This document shows, one piece after another, positions 7,265 through 15,859 of a stretch of 41,718 bases of DNA (position 1 is the stretch's first letter; each line of letters opens with the position of its first letter). Origin of the DNA: Mycolicibacterium pyrenivorans. Its GTDB lineage: Bacteria; Actinomycetota; Actinomycetes; Mycobacteriales; Mycobacteriaceae. The stretch lies in NCBI RefSeq assembly GCF_025821625.1, contig NZ_JACKSH010000154.1, forward strand, positions 1 to 41,718, in the 5' to 3' direction. The notes below the pieces were generated by a model. The model saw nothing but the letters and a program-made list of their open reading frames with translations. It was not told where the DNA came from and made no database searches. Position numbers and translations under genes: made by a program.

Positions 7265-8289
7265 CCGGCGGCGGTCAACGCCAGCAGTCGTGAGGTCGCC
7301 CGCAGGTACTTCTTACGGAAACCGCCGGCGAGCATCTCGTCGCTGAAAATGGTGTCCAGCTTGGCTCCCGACGCCACCACCGGGATCCCGGCGTCGTAGA
7401 GCCGATCGGTCAGCGACACCAGGCGCAGCGCGACGTTCTGGTCGTCGATGGGGTGCACGCCGGTGAGGAAGACCTGCGACACCCCTTCGATCAGCGTCAG
7501 ATAGCGCGAGGGATGCATCGTCGCCAGATGCGCGCACAGCACATCGAAGTCGTCGAGCGTCGCCCCGGGCACGGCGGCTGCGCGGTCGGCGACCCCGGCA
7601 TCGCTCAGCGGTTCCGGTGCGGGCGGCAGGTCGCGGTGGCGGTAGTCGGGCCCCTCGATGCGCACGGTGGTGAACATCGCTGCCAGCGTGTGGATTTCCC
7701 GCAGGAAGTCCTGCGCGGCGAACCGTCCCTCACCCAACTGCTCGGGCAACGTGTTGGACGTCGCCGCCACCGAGACGCCACGTTCGACGAGTTGGGACAG
7801 CAGCCGCGAGATCAGGGTGGTGTTGCCGGGGTCGTCGAGCTCGAACTCGTCGATGCAGACCAGGACATAGTCGGACAGCAGCTCGATGCACTCGACGAAC
7901 CCGAACACCCCCGCCAGCTGGGTCAGCTCACCGAACGTGGCGAAGGCCCGCTTGCTCTCGGGGGCTCCGCCCACCGCGTAGTACGACGACGCCAGCAGGT
8001 GGGTCTTGCCGACACCGAACCCGCCGTCGAGATACACCCCCACCCCTGGCAGCACCTCGCGCTTGCCGAACAGCTTCTTCTTTCCGGCCCGCCGCTGCAC
8101 CGCCTGCTCGCAGAACCGGCGGCACGCCTGCACCGCCGCGGCCTGCGACGGCTCGCCCGGATCGGGCCGGTAGGTGTCGAAGCTGACGTCGGCGAACGTC
8201 GGCGGCGGGATCAGCTGAGCGATCAGCCGTTCCGGCGTGACGCTGGGATGTCGATCGACCAGATGCCCGACACCGCTGGACCCGTGCAT
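7240..8289 (-). CDS. zapE: AFG1/ZapE-family AAA ATPase, Rv2670c-like
   Basis: 349 residues. Walker A is GGFGVGKT at 89-96 and Walker B is LVCIDEFEL with Asp147-Glu148; a sensor-1-like SNT follows in VAATSNTLPEQL, and the arginine-rich C-terminal lid ends in RKKYLRATSRLL. This matches the AFG1/LACE1/ZapE family of P-loop ATPases; E. coli ZapE binds FtsZ and mitochondrial AFG1 aids protein turnover. The mycobacterial role is not established, so the symbol is by family only. ATG 8289 is divergent from the ribD-like gene. The last 25 bp overlap the end of the acetyltransferase on the other strand. Confidence 0.85.
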   Translation of the reverse strand: MHGSSGVGHLVDRHPSVTPERLIAQLIPPPTFADVSFDTYRPDPGEPSQAAAVQACRRFCEQAVQRRAGKKKLFGKREVLPGVGVYLDGGFGVGKTHLLASSYYAVGGAPESKRAFATFGELTQLAGVFGFVECIELLSDYVLVCIDEFELDDPGNTTLISRLLSQLVERGVSVAATSNTLPEQLGEGRFAAQDFLREIHTLAAMFTTVRIEGPDYRHRDLPPAPEPLSDAGVADRAAAVPGATLDDFDVLCAHLATMHPSRYLTLIEGVSQVFLTGVHPIDDQNVALRLVSLTDRLYDAGIPVVASGAKLDTIFSDEMLAGGFRKKYLRATSRLLALTAAGQLGRTIT

Positions 8290-8323
8290 GCAGGCACCTT
8301 AACGGCGTGCTGTGATTCTGCGT

Positions 8324-9133
8324 ATGTCCGCCGAGGGTGACGGGACGCAGTTCACAGTGTTGGGCCGGATCGACGAAGTCGACACCGGCCTGCTCACCCA
8401 GCGCTACACCTATCCGGATACCGACCCCGACGTCCTGCGGTCGTGCTGGGTGCGGGGCAACATGATCGCGTCGGTCGACGGTGGGGCGACCAGCAGCGGC
8501 AAGTCCGGCGATCTGGGCGGTGCCGGCGACCGTGCGGTGTTCGGGGTGCTGCGCGAGCTCGCCGACGTGATCGTGGTCGGCGCGTCCACGGTGCGGGTGG
8601 AGAACTACTCGGGGGTCCGGCTCGGCGCGGCGCAACGGCAGGCACGTCGAGGACGCGGGCAGGCCGAGGTTCCGCCGATCGCGGTGCTGACCCGGTTCGG
8701 CAGCCTGAAGCGCGACGCGAAACTGTTCCACCGCACCGACGTCCCCCCGCTGATCTTGACCAGCGCCGACGCCGTCGCCGACACCACGGCGCGCCTCGGC
8801 AGGCTCGCGGAGGTCCTCGACGCCTCCGGCGAGCACCCCGACTCGGTGGATCTGCGCACCGCGCTCGGCCTGCTGGCCGACCGCGGACTGACGCGGGTCC
8901 TGACCGAAGGGGGCCCGGGCGTTCTCGGCATGTTCACCGAACACGACCTGCTCGACGAGCTGTGCCTGACGGTGGCGCCGGTGCTCGTCGGCGGCGGGTC
9001 CGGCCGCATCGTGACCGGTCCCGCCGAAGTGCACACCGCGATGCGGCTGCACCACGCGCTCACCGACGACGACGGCTACCTCTACCTGCGCTATGCCCGC
9101 CGCGACCCGCCGCGCTCCAGCGCGGCTCGATGA
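8324..9133 (+). CDS. ribD: RibD C-terminal-like (pyrimidine/dihydrofolate) reductase, Rv2671-like
   Basis: 269 residues from ATG 8324, or 273 from GTG 8312. The fold is the RibD C-terminal/DHFR-like reductase: substrate segment RGNMIASVDGGATSSGKSGD, then ADVIVVGASTVRVENY, PPIAVLTRFG, and the NADPH loop LTEGGPGVLGMF with DELCLTVAPVLVGGGSGRIV. No deaminase domain is present, so it is not the bifunctional RibD of riboflavin synthesis. The M. tuberculosis homologue was reported to have dihydrofolate reductase activity and to lower susceptibility to antifolates when overproduced; that the same holds here is inference. It is the first gene of an operon: its stop overlaps the start of the next gene (ATGA at 9130). 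Confidence 0.8.
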   Translation: MSAEGDGTQFTVLGRIDEVDTGLLTQRYTYPDTDPDVLRSCWVRGNMIASVDGGATSSGKSGDLGGAGDRAVFGVLRELADVIVVGASTVRVENYSGVRLGAAQRQARRGRGQAEVPPIAVLTRFGSLKRDAKLFHRTDVPPLILTSADAVADTTARLGRLAEVLDASGEHPDSVDLRTALGLLADRGLTRVLTEGGPGVLGMFTEHDLLDELCLTVAPVLVGGGSGRIVTGPAEVHTAMRLHHALTDDDGYLYLRYARRDPPRSSAAR

Positions 9134-10731
9134 CACCGGTCAGTACTGTGGTCGGCATGCGTCGACTGCTCCGTGCTCCGCGCGCTCGGGCCGCCGTGCT
9201 GGCCGTCGCGGCGTCCGTGGTCGTGGCCGGCTGTTCGCCCGGCCTGGCCGCAAACCCGCGCTACGCCACCGACTCCGGGGCGGGACCCCAAGGTGCCACC
9301 GAGACCACTGACCAGCCGGCCGGCCCACCGGCGATCGAAGCACCGAAGAACGATCTGTCCTGGCGCGACTGCACGTCGCGGATGTTCCGCGAGGCCGCGC
9401 TCGACCCGATCCCCGGCGTCTCGCTCGAATGCGCCAGCTACGACGCCGACCTCGACTCCCTCAAAGGCGCGACCGGGACCGTCAGCATCGGGGTGGTCCG
9501 CGCCAGATCCGCGCAGACCCCCGGCGACGCAGGGCCGCTCGTGATGACCACCGGTTCGGACCTACCCACATCGGTGCAGCTGCCGGTGTGGCTGTCGCGC
9601 GCCGGCGCCGACGTGCTGGCCCAGCACCCCGTCGTCGCCGTGGACCGCCGCGGCATCGGCATGTCGGGGGCGCTGGACTGCCGCGACCTGTTCGACCGCC
9701 AGGAGATGTTCGAGCAGGCCCAGTTCCAGTCCGGCGACGACCCCGTCGCCAACCTCGGCGCGGTGACGATCACGGCCACCACGAGTTGCACCGACACCAT
9801 CGCCCCCGGCGATTCGGCGTACGACAACGTCCACGCCGCCGAGGATCTCGAGCGGCTGCGCACCACGTGGGACGTCCCCGCCCTGGCCCTGATGGGCGTC
9901 GGCAACGGCGCGCAGGTGGCGCTGGCCTACGCCGGGTCACACCCGAGCAAGGTGGCCAGGCTCATCCTGGACTCTCCCCTGCCCCTGGGCATCGCCGCCG
10001 AAGCCGCCACCGAGCAGCGCGTCAAGGGTGAGCAGGCCGCTTTGGATGCGTGGGCGACCCAGTGCCAGGCGACGAACTGCCCACTGGGAAGCGATCCCAA
10101 GGGCGCCGTCGACTCGCTGCTGGAATCGGCGCGCGCAGGCAACGGCCCCGGCGGGGTGTCGGTGGCCGCCGTCGCCGACGCGATCTCCACCACGCTGGCC
10201 TTCCCGCGCGGCGACAGGGTCGGCGCAGGCAACGAACTCGCCCTCGCGGTCGCCGACGCCCGCTCCGGCAACACCAACCGGCTGAACAACCTGATCAACC
10301 AGGCCGAGACGCTGCGCCAGACCGACGGCCAGTTCGTCAACACCTGCAGCGACGCGCTGAACCGGCCGACCCCCGACCGGGTCCGCGAACTCGTCGTCGC
10401 ATGGGACAAGCTGTATCCGCAGTTCGGCACCGTCGGAGCGCTCGACATGGTGAAGTGCCTCAACTGGCCCAGCGGCACCGCGCCGCAGGAACCCAAAGAC
10501 CTCAGGATCCCGACCCTGCTGCTCGGTGTGCAGAACGATCCCGTCGTCGGCAACGAAGGCGTCGCGGCAGTGGCGGCGACCGCCATCAACGCAGGTTCGT
10601 CGAACCGGCGGGTGATGTGGCAGGGCATCGGACACGGCGCGGCCATCTACTCGTCGTGCGCACTGCCACCGGTGCTCAAGTACCTGGACACCGGCCAGTT
10701 GCCGGAAACCGACACGTACTGCCCGGCCTGA
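9130..10731 (+). CDS. Lipoprotein of the alpha/beta-hydrolase (TAP-like) family lacking the nucleophile serine, Rv2672-like
   Basis: 533 residues. A lipobox, VVVAGC, follows a basic and hydrophobic leader, so it should be a membrane-anchored exported lipoprotein; a second ATG at 9157 would give a more compact signal peptide. The body has the TAP-family layout: oxyanion/strand region VVAVDRRGIGMSG, nucleophile elbow LMGVGNGAQVALAYAG, and C-terminal TLLLGVQNDPVVG with Asp470 and GIGHGA with His502. The elbow reads G256-V-G258-N-G260: Gly258 stands where the catalytic Ser of GxSxG belongs. A normal serine hydrolase mechanism is therefore unlikely. Several Cys suggest disulfides. It is translationally coupled to the reductase gene upstream and stands 63 bp before aftC. 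Confidence 0.8.
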   Translation: MTPVSTVVGMRRLLRAPRARAAVLAVAASVVVAGCSPGLAANPRYATDSGAGPQGATETTDQPAGPPAIEAPKNDLSWRDCTSRMFREAALDPIPGVSLECASYDADLDSLKGATGTVSIGVVRARSAQTPGDAGPLVMTTGSDLPTSVQLPVWLSRAGADVLAQHPVVAVDRRGIGMSGALDCRDLFDRQEMFEQAQFQSGDDPVANLGAVTITATTSCTDTIAPGDSAYDNVHAAEDLERLRTTWDVPALALMGVGNGAQVALAYAGSHPSKVARLILDSPLPLGIAAEAATEQRVKGEQAALDAWATQCQATNCPLGSDPKGAVDSLLESARAGNGPGGVSVAAVADAISTTLAFPRGDRVGAGNELALAVADARSGNTNRLNNLINQAETLRQTDGQFVNTCSDALNRPTPDRVRELVVAWDKLYPQFGTVGALDMVKCLNWPSGTAPQEPKDLRIPTLLLGVQNDPVVGNEGVAAVAATAINAGSSNRRVMWQGIGHGAAIYSSCALPPVLKYLDTGQLPETDTYCPA

Positions 10732-10782
10732 GGCTGGTCATGTCGCGGCCATCCCCTACCGCGCCCCGGCCACTCGTTCGGG

Positions 10783-10788
10783 TACGGT
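10783..10788 (+). promoter_or_regulatory. -10 box of leaderless aftC
   Basis: TACGGT matches TANNNT and ends 6 nt before the GTG of aftC, so transcription should begin at or next to the first base of the start codon. No ribosome site is present before that GTG, in line with leaderless translation. Confidence 0.5.
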
Positions 10789-10794
10789 GCGCAC

Positions 10795-12063
10795 GTGCGT
10801 GATCTTGTTCTGACCGCTTTCCGGCCTCGCACGTCCCCACCCAGCACCGCGTCGGTCCTGCGCTCCATCCTGTGGCCGCTGGCGATCCTGTCGATCATCC
10901 ACCGCAGCTTCGTCCTCGCCACCAACGGCTACATCACCGACGACTTCGCGCCCGTGTACCGCGCCGTGGTGAACTTCAAGCTCGGCTGGGACATCTACAA
11001 CGAGAACTTCAACCACGTCGACCCGCACTACCTGTATCCCCCCGGCGGCACGCTGATCATGGCGCCGTTCGGGTATCTGCCGGTGGAAGCCTCGCGGTAC
11101 TGGTTCATCTTCTTCAACACGCTCGCGATCCTGCTCGCGGCGTACTTCCTGCTGCGGCTGTTCAAGTTCACCCTCGCCTCGGTGGCCGCACCCGCGCTGC
11201 TGCTCGCCATGTTCTGCACCGAAAACGTCACCAACACCCTGGTTTTCGGGAACATCAACGGACCGATCCTGTTGCTGGAGGTGCTGTTCTTCCGGTGGCT
11301 GCTAGACGGCAACCGGAGCCACGAATGGTGGGCGGGCGTGGCCATCGGCCTGACGCTCGTGGTCAAACCACTGCTCGCGCCGCTGCTCTTGCTGCCGCTG
11401 CTCAACCGCCAGTGGCGCGCACTGGTGACCGCCTTCGCCGTCCCCGCGGTGTTCAACGCCGTGGCCTGGCCGCTGATCAGCGACCCGATGAGCTTCGTCA
11501 CCCGCACGCTGCCCTACATCCTGTCGACCCGCGACTACTTCAACAGCTCGATCCTGGGCAACGGCGTCTACTACGGCCTTCCGATGTGGCTGATCATGCT
11601 GCTGCGCGTCGCCTTCGCCGTCCTCGGCGCGGCCTCGCTGTGGCTGCTGTACCGCCACTACCGCACCCGCGACCCGCTGTTCTGGATGCTGACCTCCTCG
11701 GGCGTCCTGCTGCTGACCTCGTGGCTGGTGCTGTCCCTCGGGCAGGGCTACTACTCGATGATGCTGTTCCCGTTCCTGATGACGGTCGTGCTGCCGAACT
11801 CGGCGATCCGAAGTTGGGTGGCGTGGCTGGCGATCTACGGATTCACGACGATGGACCGCTGGCTATTGATGCACTGGCCGACCACCGGCCGGGCGCTGGA
11901 ATACCTGAAGATCACCTACGGCTGGTCGTTGTTGTCGATCGTGGTGTTCCTGGTGCTGCTGTACCGCTACCTCGACGCCAAGGACGACGGTCGGCTCGAC
12001 GACGGCATCGACCCGCCCTGGGTCACGCAGTACGCAGCGTCGGGAGCCAAGCCCGGCGGGTAG
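10795..12063 (+). CDS. aftC: Alpha-(1->3)-arabinofuranosyltransferase AftC
   Basis: 422 residues, close to the 433 recalled for Rv2673. It is a polytopic membrane glycosyltransferase of the GT-C type: about ten hydrophobic segments, and near the N-terminus the loop ITDDFAPVYRAVVNFKLGWD then DPHYLYPPGGTLIMAPFGYL, strongly conserved in mycobacterial AftC and carrying the acidic residues expected for catalysis. Other family blocks are TNTLVFGNINGPILLLEVLF and TRDYFNSSILGNGVYYGLP. It adds the 3,5-branching alpha-1,3-arabinofuranose from decaprenylphosphoryl arabinose to arabinogalactan and lipoarabinomannan. GTG 10795 lies 6 nt after a -10 box, so the start is at the mRNA 5' end. The stop codon overlaps the -10 of msrB. 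Confidence 0.9.
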   Translation: MRDLVLTAFRPRTSPPSTASVLRSILWPLAILSIIHRSFVLATNGYITDDFAPVYRAVVNFKLGWDIYNENFNHVDPHYLYPPGGTLIMAPFGYLPVEASRYWFIFFNTLAILLAAYFLLRLFKFTLASVAAPALLLAMFCTENVTNTLVFGNINGPILLLEVLFFRWLLDGNRSHEWWAGVAIGLTLVVKPLLAPLLLLPLLNRQWRALVTAFAVPAVFNAVAWPLISDPMSFVTRTLPYILSTRDYFNSSILGNGVYYGLPMWLIMLLRVAFAVLGAASLWLLYRHYRTRDPLFWMLTSSGVLLLTSWLVLSLGQGYYSMMLFPFLMTVVLPNSAIRSWVAWLAIYGFTTMDRWLLMHWPTTGRALEYLKITYGWSLLSIVVFLVLLYRYLDAKDDGRLDDGIDPPWVTQYAASGAKPGG

Positions 12064-12066
12064 CCT
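12061..12066 (+). promoter_or_regulatory. -10 box of leaderless msrB, overlapping the aftC stop codon
   Basis: TAGCCT (TANNNT) begins with the TAG stop of aftC and ends 7 nt before the msrB ATG at 12074. A transcript starting 7 nt after the -10 would begin at the ATG itself. Confidence 0.5.
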
Positions 12067-12073
12067 GAGACCC

Positions 12074-12514
12074 ATGACTGCGACAGGTTCCGGGTCAGAC
12101 GCCGCGCCGGGTCCGGCGCTGGTTCTCAGCGACGACCAGTGGCGCGAACGCCTCAACCCCGAAGAGTTCGCCGTGCTGCGTCGGGCCGGCACCGAGCGGC
12201 CCTTCACCGGCGAATACACCGACACCAAGACCGAGGGCGTCTACCAGTGCCGCGCGTGCGGCGCCGAGTTGTTCCGCAGCAGCGAGAAGTTCGAATCGCA
12301 TTGCGGCTGGCCGTCTTTCTTCGATCCGGCCGACTCGAGCGCGGTGCTCCTGCGCTCGGACGACACGCTGGGGATGCACCGTGTCGAGGTGGTGTGCGCC
12401 AACTGCCACAGCCACCTCGGGCACGTCTTCGAGGGTGAGGGCTACCCGACACCGACCGATCAGCGCTACTGCATCAACTCGATCTCGCTGCGCCTCGTGC
12501 CGTCGGGTTCGTAG
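12074..12514 (+). CDS. msrB: Peptide-methionine (R)-S-oxide reductase
   Basis: 146 residues, a complete MsrB. The structural zinc ligands are two CxxC pairs, Cys59/Cys62 (CRAC) and Cys108/Cys111 (CANC). The catalytic Cys133 lies in RYCINSISLRL, preceded by the active-site blocks GWPSFFDP and HLGHVFEG. It reduces methionine-R-sulfoxide in proteins with thioredoxin as donor, part of oxidative-stress repair. There is no second resolving Cys at the usual N-terminal place other than the zinc ligands. Its final 49 bp overlap the end of the convergent GGDEF-EAL gene. The start fits a leaderless mRNA. Confidence 0.92.
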   Translation: MTATGSGSDAAPGPALVLSDDQWRERLNPEEFAVLRRAGTERPFTGEYTDTKTEGVYQCRACGAELFRSSEKFESHCGWPSFFDPADSSAVLLRSDDTLGMHRVEVVCANCHSHLGHVFEGEGYPTPTDQRYCINSISLRLVPSGS

Positions 12515-14847
12515 TCGTCCCCACCGACCGGATCGTCCCCGTCCCGGCTGTTCTGAACCCGACGCTGCGATTCCAGCAGCTCCAACACGGCCGGTGCGGG
12601 CAGCGGTGGACTGTAGTAGTACCCCTGGGCGACATCACAGCCATACTCGAGCAATCTGGCCGCGGTCTCGGCGTTCTCGACGCCCTCGGCAACGGGGATC
12701 ACTCCCAGCACGTGCGCGAGGTCGATCACCGCGCGAACGATCGCGGCCGAGGCCGGCTGCGTCAGGATGGGCGCGATGAACTCCCGGTCGAGCTTGACCT
12801 CGTCGACCAGGAAATCGCGCAGGTACCACAGCGCCGAGTAGCCGCTACCGAAATCGTCGATCGCGATGCGAATCCGGCAGTCCCGCAGCATGGTCAACAC
12901 CACCGGGGTCTGCGCCATGTCCTGCAGCAGCTGGTCTTCGGTGATCTCGACGGTCAGGATCTCCGGCGGCAGGCACCTGCTGTCGAGTGCGTGCACGAGT
13001 TGGCCGGGCAGATCGGTGTCGCTGATCGACGGGGCGAACACGTTGACTGCGACGGGCACCCCGACACCCTTGGCGTACCACCGGGCAGCGTCGTCCAACG
13101 CCCGATCCAGCACCAGCGACGTCACCGAACGCATCAGGCCGTGCTCACGCACCAACGGCAGAAACTGCTCGGGGACAAGCAGTCCCCGCCGCGGGTGCGG
13201 CCAGCGGACCAGCGCCTCCACTCCCACGATCTGGCGGGTTCGCACGTCGAACTTCGGCTGGTAGACCACGCTGAGACCGCCGTGCTCGATCGCCAGCCGC
13301 AGCTCGGTGAGCTGCCGGGAGGCGATGCGACCCCCGGCGCGACTCCTGGTGTCGGCGACCAGCACGCCCGCGGAGTTCTCGCTGTGCGCCATGTCGGCAC
13401 CGAAAACGTGCAGTCCACCCGACCGCGACTTCTTCGCCGCGTACATCGCGACATCGGCCTGCATGAGCAGCTCATCGGCGGTGATCTCGGCGCCGTCGGT
13501 CATGGTCATCGCCAGACCCACGCTCGGGCGCACCCACAGCTCGTGTCCCGCGACGGTGAACGGCCCGTCGAAGGCATGGACCACGCGCTGCGCCACCGTC
13601 TGCACGGACCCGTCGTCACCCTCCATCAAGACCGCGAACTCGTCACCGCCGAGCCGGGCCGCCGTGTCGCATGGGCGCACGGCGCCGCTCAGGCGTTCGG
13701 CGAAGCGCACCAGCATGGCGTCCCCCATGGCGTGCCCGTGGCTGTCGTTGACGAGTTTGAAGTCGTCGAGATCCATCAGCAGCACCGCCACCGAACGCGT
13801 GTCACTGCGCGGCGCCTCCATTGCGCGGTCCAGTCGGCTCTGGAACAGCGTCCGGCTCGCCAGGCCCGTCAGCGGGTCACGCATCACCTGGTCGGACACC
13901 TCGGCCAGCAGCCGATGGCTCTGGTCGAGTACCAGGTACTGGCGGATCATCACGGCGAACACCGTGATGATCCCGACGATGTACAGAGGCCCCAGCATCG
14001 GGACCATCACCGGAGCGCACACCGCCACGGCGATCGTGACCGGCACGAACGGCAACCACATCGACACCCGCGACGGCACCCACGGCTGGGCCTCGGATCC
14101 TCGCGATGCCCCACGGCTGACCAGGGCGGCGCCCCCGATGGCCAAGAAGCCCCACGCATACCCGAGCGAGATCGACTCGAGATACTGGCCTTCCACCGTC
14201 GTCACATAGGCGTACGCGGTGTCCGCGACTGCGATGAGGACCAGCCCCGCCGTCAGCATCGCCACCATGGCGCGGTCCCCGGCCGGGACGCGTACCAACA
14301 GCAGCAGCGCAATGGTGACCACCGCGATGTCGGCGAAGGGGTATGCCAGCGTCAACGCCAACGCCGTCGGTTTCATGACCCGAGCGGCATACACGGTGTT
14401 CAGCAGCATCACCCAGGTCGCACCGAACAGCGCACCGGCCATGATCACGCCGTCGAGCAGCACCCGAAGCCTCGTCGCACGTGGATGGCCACCCAGCAGG
14501 AACATCAGGCCGAGTACCGTGCCGATGGGTTGCATGGCATACCCCACGTCGGCCCACGACTGGAATTCAACCGTGCCGCGGACCAGGCCGTTGTAGGCCC
14601 ACACCAGTTGACCGGCCGCGAAGCCACCGGCGCCGAACGCCACACATGCCCATGCGGCGCGGCGCCTGCCCAGCAATCGCCGTGCGGCGGTCGCGGCGCA
14701 CACCGTGGCGAACAGCGCGATGGCGAGAACGACGAGATCTGCGGCAAACCGGATCGCCGGTTGTCCACTCCAGTCGCTCAGCTGCAACGCGGAAAAACCG
14801 GCACCCACTGCGACGATGACTGCCCCCAACAGCCTGGCGTTCGGCAC
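12466..14847 (-). CDS. Membrane-bound GGDEF-EAL protein (cyclic di-GMP synthesis and breakdown)
   Basis: 793 residues. About 310 N-terminal residues form roughly nine to ten membrane segments, an unassigned sensor. A GGDEF domain follows with GGDEF at 400-404 and a canonical RxxD inhibitory site (RPCD) just before it, plus DLDDFKLVNDSHGHAMGD. The EAL domain begins near 520 with EAL at 544-546 and keeps the metal and catalytic set: VNVFAP Asn, VEITE Glu, IDDFGSGYSAL, VKLDREF Lys, AEGVEN and AQGYYYSPPL. Both activities could be real. GTG 14847 follows a -10 TAGCAT by 6 nt, hence probably leaderless. The 3' end overlaps msrB by 49 bp on the other strand. M. tuberculosis has no such gene at this place as far as I recall. 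Confidence 0.85.
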   Translation of the reverse strand: MPNARLLGAVIVAVGAGFSALQLSDWSGQPAIRFAADLVVLAIALFATVCAATAARRLLGRRRAAWACVAFGAGGFAAGQLVWAYNGLVRGTVEFQSWADVGYAMQPIGTVLGLMFLLGGHPRATRLRVLLDGVIMAGALFGATWVMLLNTVYAARVMKPTALALTLAYPFADIAVVTIALLLLVRVPAGDRAMVAMLTAGLVLIAVADTAYAYVTTVEGQYLESISLGYAWGFLAIGGAALVSRGASRGSEAQPWVPSRVSMWLPFVPVTIAVAVCAPVMVPMLGPLYIVGIITVFAVMIRQYLVLDQSHRLLAEVSDQVMRDPLTGLASRTLFQSRLDRAMEAPRSDTRSVAVLLMDLDDFKLVNDSHGHAMGDAMLVRFAERLSGAVRPCDTAARLGGDEFAVLMEGDDGSVQTVAQRVVHAFDGPFTVAGHELWVRPSVGLAMTMTDGAEITADELLMQADVAMYAAKKSRSGGLHVFGADMAHSENSAGVLVADTRSRAGGRIASRQLTELRLAIEHGGLSVVYQPKFDVRTRQIVGVEALVRWPHPRRGLLVPEQFLPLVREHGLMRSVTSLVLDRALDDAARWYAKGVGVPVAVNVFAPSISDTDLPGQLVHALDSRCLPPEILTVEITEDQLLQDMAQTPVVLTMLRDCRIRIAIDDFGSGYSALWYLRDFLVDEVKLDREFIAPILTQPASAAIVRAVIDLAHVLGVIPVAEGVENAETAARLLEYGCDVAQGYYYSPPLPAPAVLELLESQRRVQNSRDGDDPVGGDDYEPDGTRRSEIELMQ

Positions 14848-14853
14848 CGGACG

Positions 14854-14859
14854 ATGCTA
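14854..14859 (-). promoter_or_regulatory. -10 box of the leaderless GGDEF-EAL gene
   Basis: On the minus strand TAGCAT (TANNNT) ends 6 nt before the GTG start at 14847. There is no ribosome site in between. Confidence 0.45.
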
Positions 14860-15011
14860 GCAACAGCCGCAGCCAGGCACGGGATGATTTGACGCTCTCG
14901 TCACAGAGCCGTCACGTGCGGCGGATGACCAGCGAGCGGTTACTGCGGCGGATCGCGGCGGACAGCACACCCTGCGAGAGACGGGCTCGGCGAAGATCTT
15001 TCAGCAAATTC

Positions 15012-15716
15012 CTACGGAAGGGTGGCGATGAGCTGCTCGACCGTGACCCGCGGCCCGGTGAAGAACGGGGTCTCCTCCCGCACATGGCGGCGGGCGTCGG
15101 TGGCCCGCAGATCGCGCATCAGGTCGACGATGCGGTGCAGTTCGGGAGCCTCGAACGCCAGCAGCCACTCGTAGTCGCCCAGCGCGAACGCGGGCACCGT
15201 GTTGGCCCGCACATCCTTGTAACCGCGCGCCGCCATCCCGTGCTCGGACAGCATCCGCCGACGCTCCTCGTCGGGCAGCAGGTACCAGTCGAGGGACCGG
15301 ACGAACGGGTAGACGCAGATGTAGGCGCCGGGCTCCTCACCGGCCAGGAACGCCGGGATGTGGCTCTTGTTGAACTCCGCGGGCCGGTGCAGCGCCACGT
15401 TGCTCCATACCGGGGTGGACGCGCGGCCGAGCGTGGTGGTGCGGCGCAGATCCGAATAAGTGGACTGCAACGCCTCGATGCTCTCGGCGTGGGTCCACAT
15501 CATGAAGTCGGCGTCGGCGCGCATCCCGGCGATGTCGTACAGGCCGCGCACCACGACCCCCTTCTCCTCCTGCAGCTTGAGGAACGCCGCGGTCTCCTCG
15601 GCGACGTCCGCGCGCGCGTCATCCTCGTAGGCCAGCGCGCCCGGCCGCACGGAGAAGACCGAGAACATCAGGTAGCGGATCGTGGAGTTGAGGGTGTCGT
15701 AGTCGAGCTTGGCCAT
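15012..15716 (-). CDS. chdC: Coproheme decarboxylase (HemQ/ChdC)
   Basis: 234 residues, the usual length for actinobacterial ChdC. It converts coproheme III to haem b by two H2O2-dependent decarboxylations, the last step of the coproporphyrin-dependent pathway. Recognisable residues: the catalytic Tyr136 in CVYPFVRS, the proximal haem ligand His159 in SEHGMAARGY, and the distal His119 in NKSHIPAF, matching the set known for the actinobacterial branch. It lies last in a minus-strand operon hemE-hemY-chdC, separated from hemY by 152 bp that contain four 30-bp tandem repeats, whereas hemE and hemY overlap. Those repeats probably influence how well chdC is translated or transcribed. The role is firmly assigned. 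Confidence 0.93.
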   Translation of the reverse strand: MAKLDYDTLNSTIRYLMFSVFSVRPGALAYEDDARADVAEETAAFLKLQEEKGVVVRGLYDIAGMRADADFMMWTHAESIEALQSTYSDLRRTTTLGRASTPVWSNVALHRPAEFNKSHIPAFLAGEEPGAYICVYPFVRSLDWYLLPDEERRRMLSEHGMAARGYKDVRANTVPAFALGDYEWLLAFEAPELHRIVDLMRDLRATDARRHVREETPFFTGPRVTVEQLIATLP

Positions 15717-15731
15717 GCGCCTATCGTGCCA

Positions 15732-15859
15732 CGGTCACATGCCCCGTCGCTTCGCTCGCCCCCGGTCACATCCCCCGTCGCTTCGCTCGCCCCGGTCACA
15801 TCCCCCGTCGCTTCGCTCGCCCCGGTCACATCCCCCGTCGCTTCGCTCGCCCCGGTCGC
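15732..15859 (-). repeat. Four 30-bp tandem repeats between hemY and chdC
   Basis: Units lie at 15732-15762 (31 bp, one extra C and one substitution), 15763-15792, 15793-15822 and 15823-15852 (exact 30-mers), with the first bases of a fifth to about 15859. Read in the direction of transcription each unit contains GAGCGAAGCGACGGGGG followed by ATGTGA, that is a G-rich ribosome-site-like block, an ATG and an immediate stop. Another frame reads through as a 10-residue period, VTGASEATGD. The array fills most of the hemY-chdC spacer. It has no unique spacers, so it is not CRISPR. Copy number could vary by slippage and change the spacing between the two genes. Confidence 0.85.

Noticed and set aside
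12712..14892. Very long plus-strand open frame antisense to the GGDEF-EAL gene
   Set aside because: It is a GC-rich shadow: the composition is His/Arg/Gln-rich with no domain, while the minus strand shows complete GGDEF and EAL signatures.
15732..15859. CRISPR array
   Set aside because: Repeats are directly adjacent without unique spacers and no cas gene is nearby.
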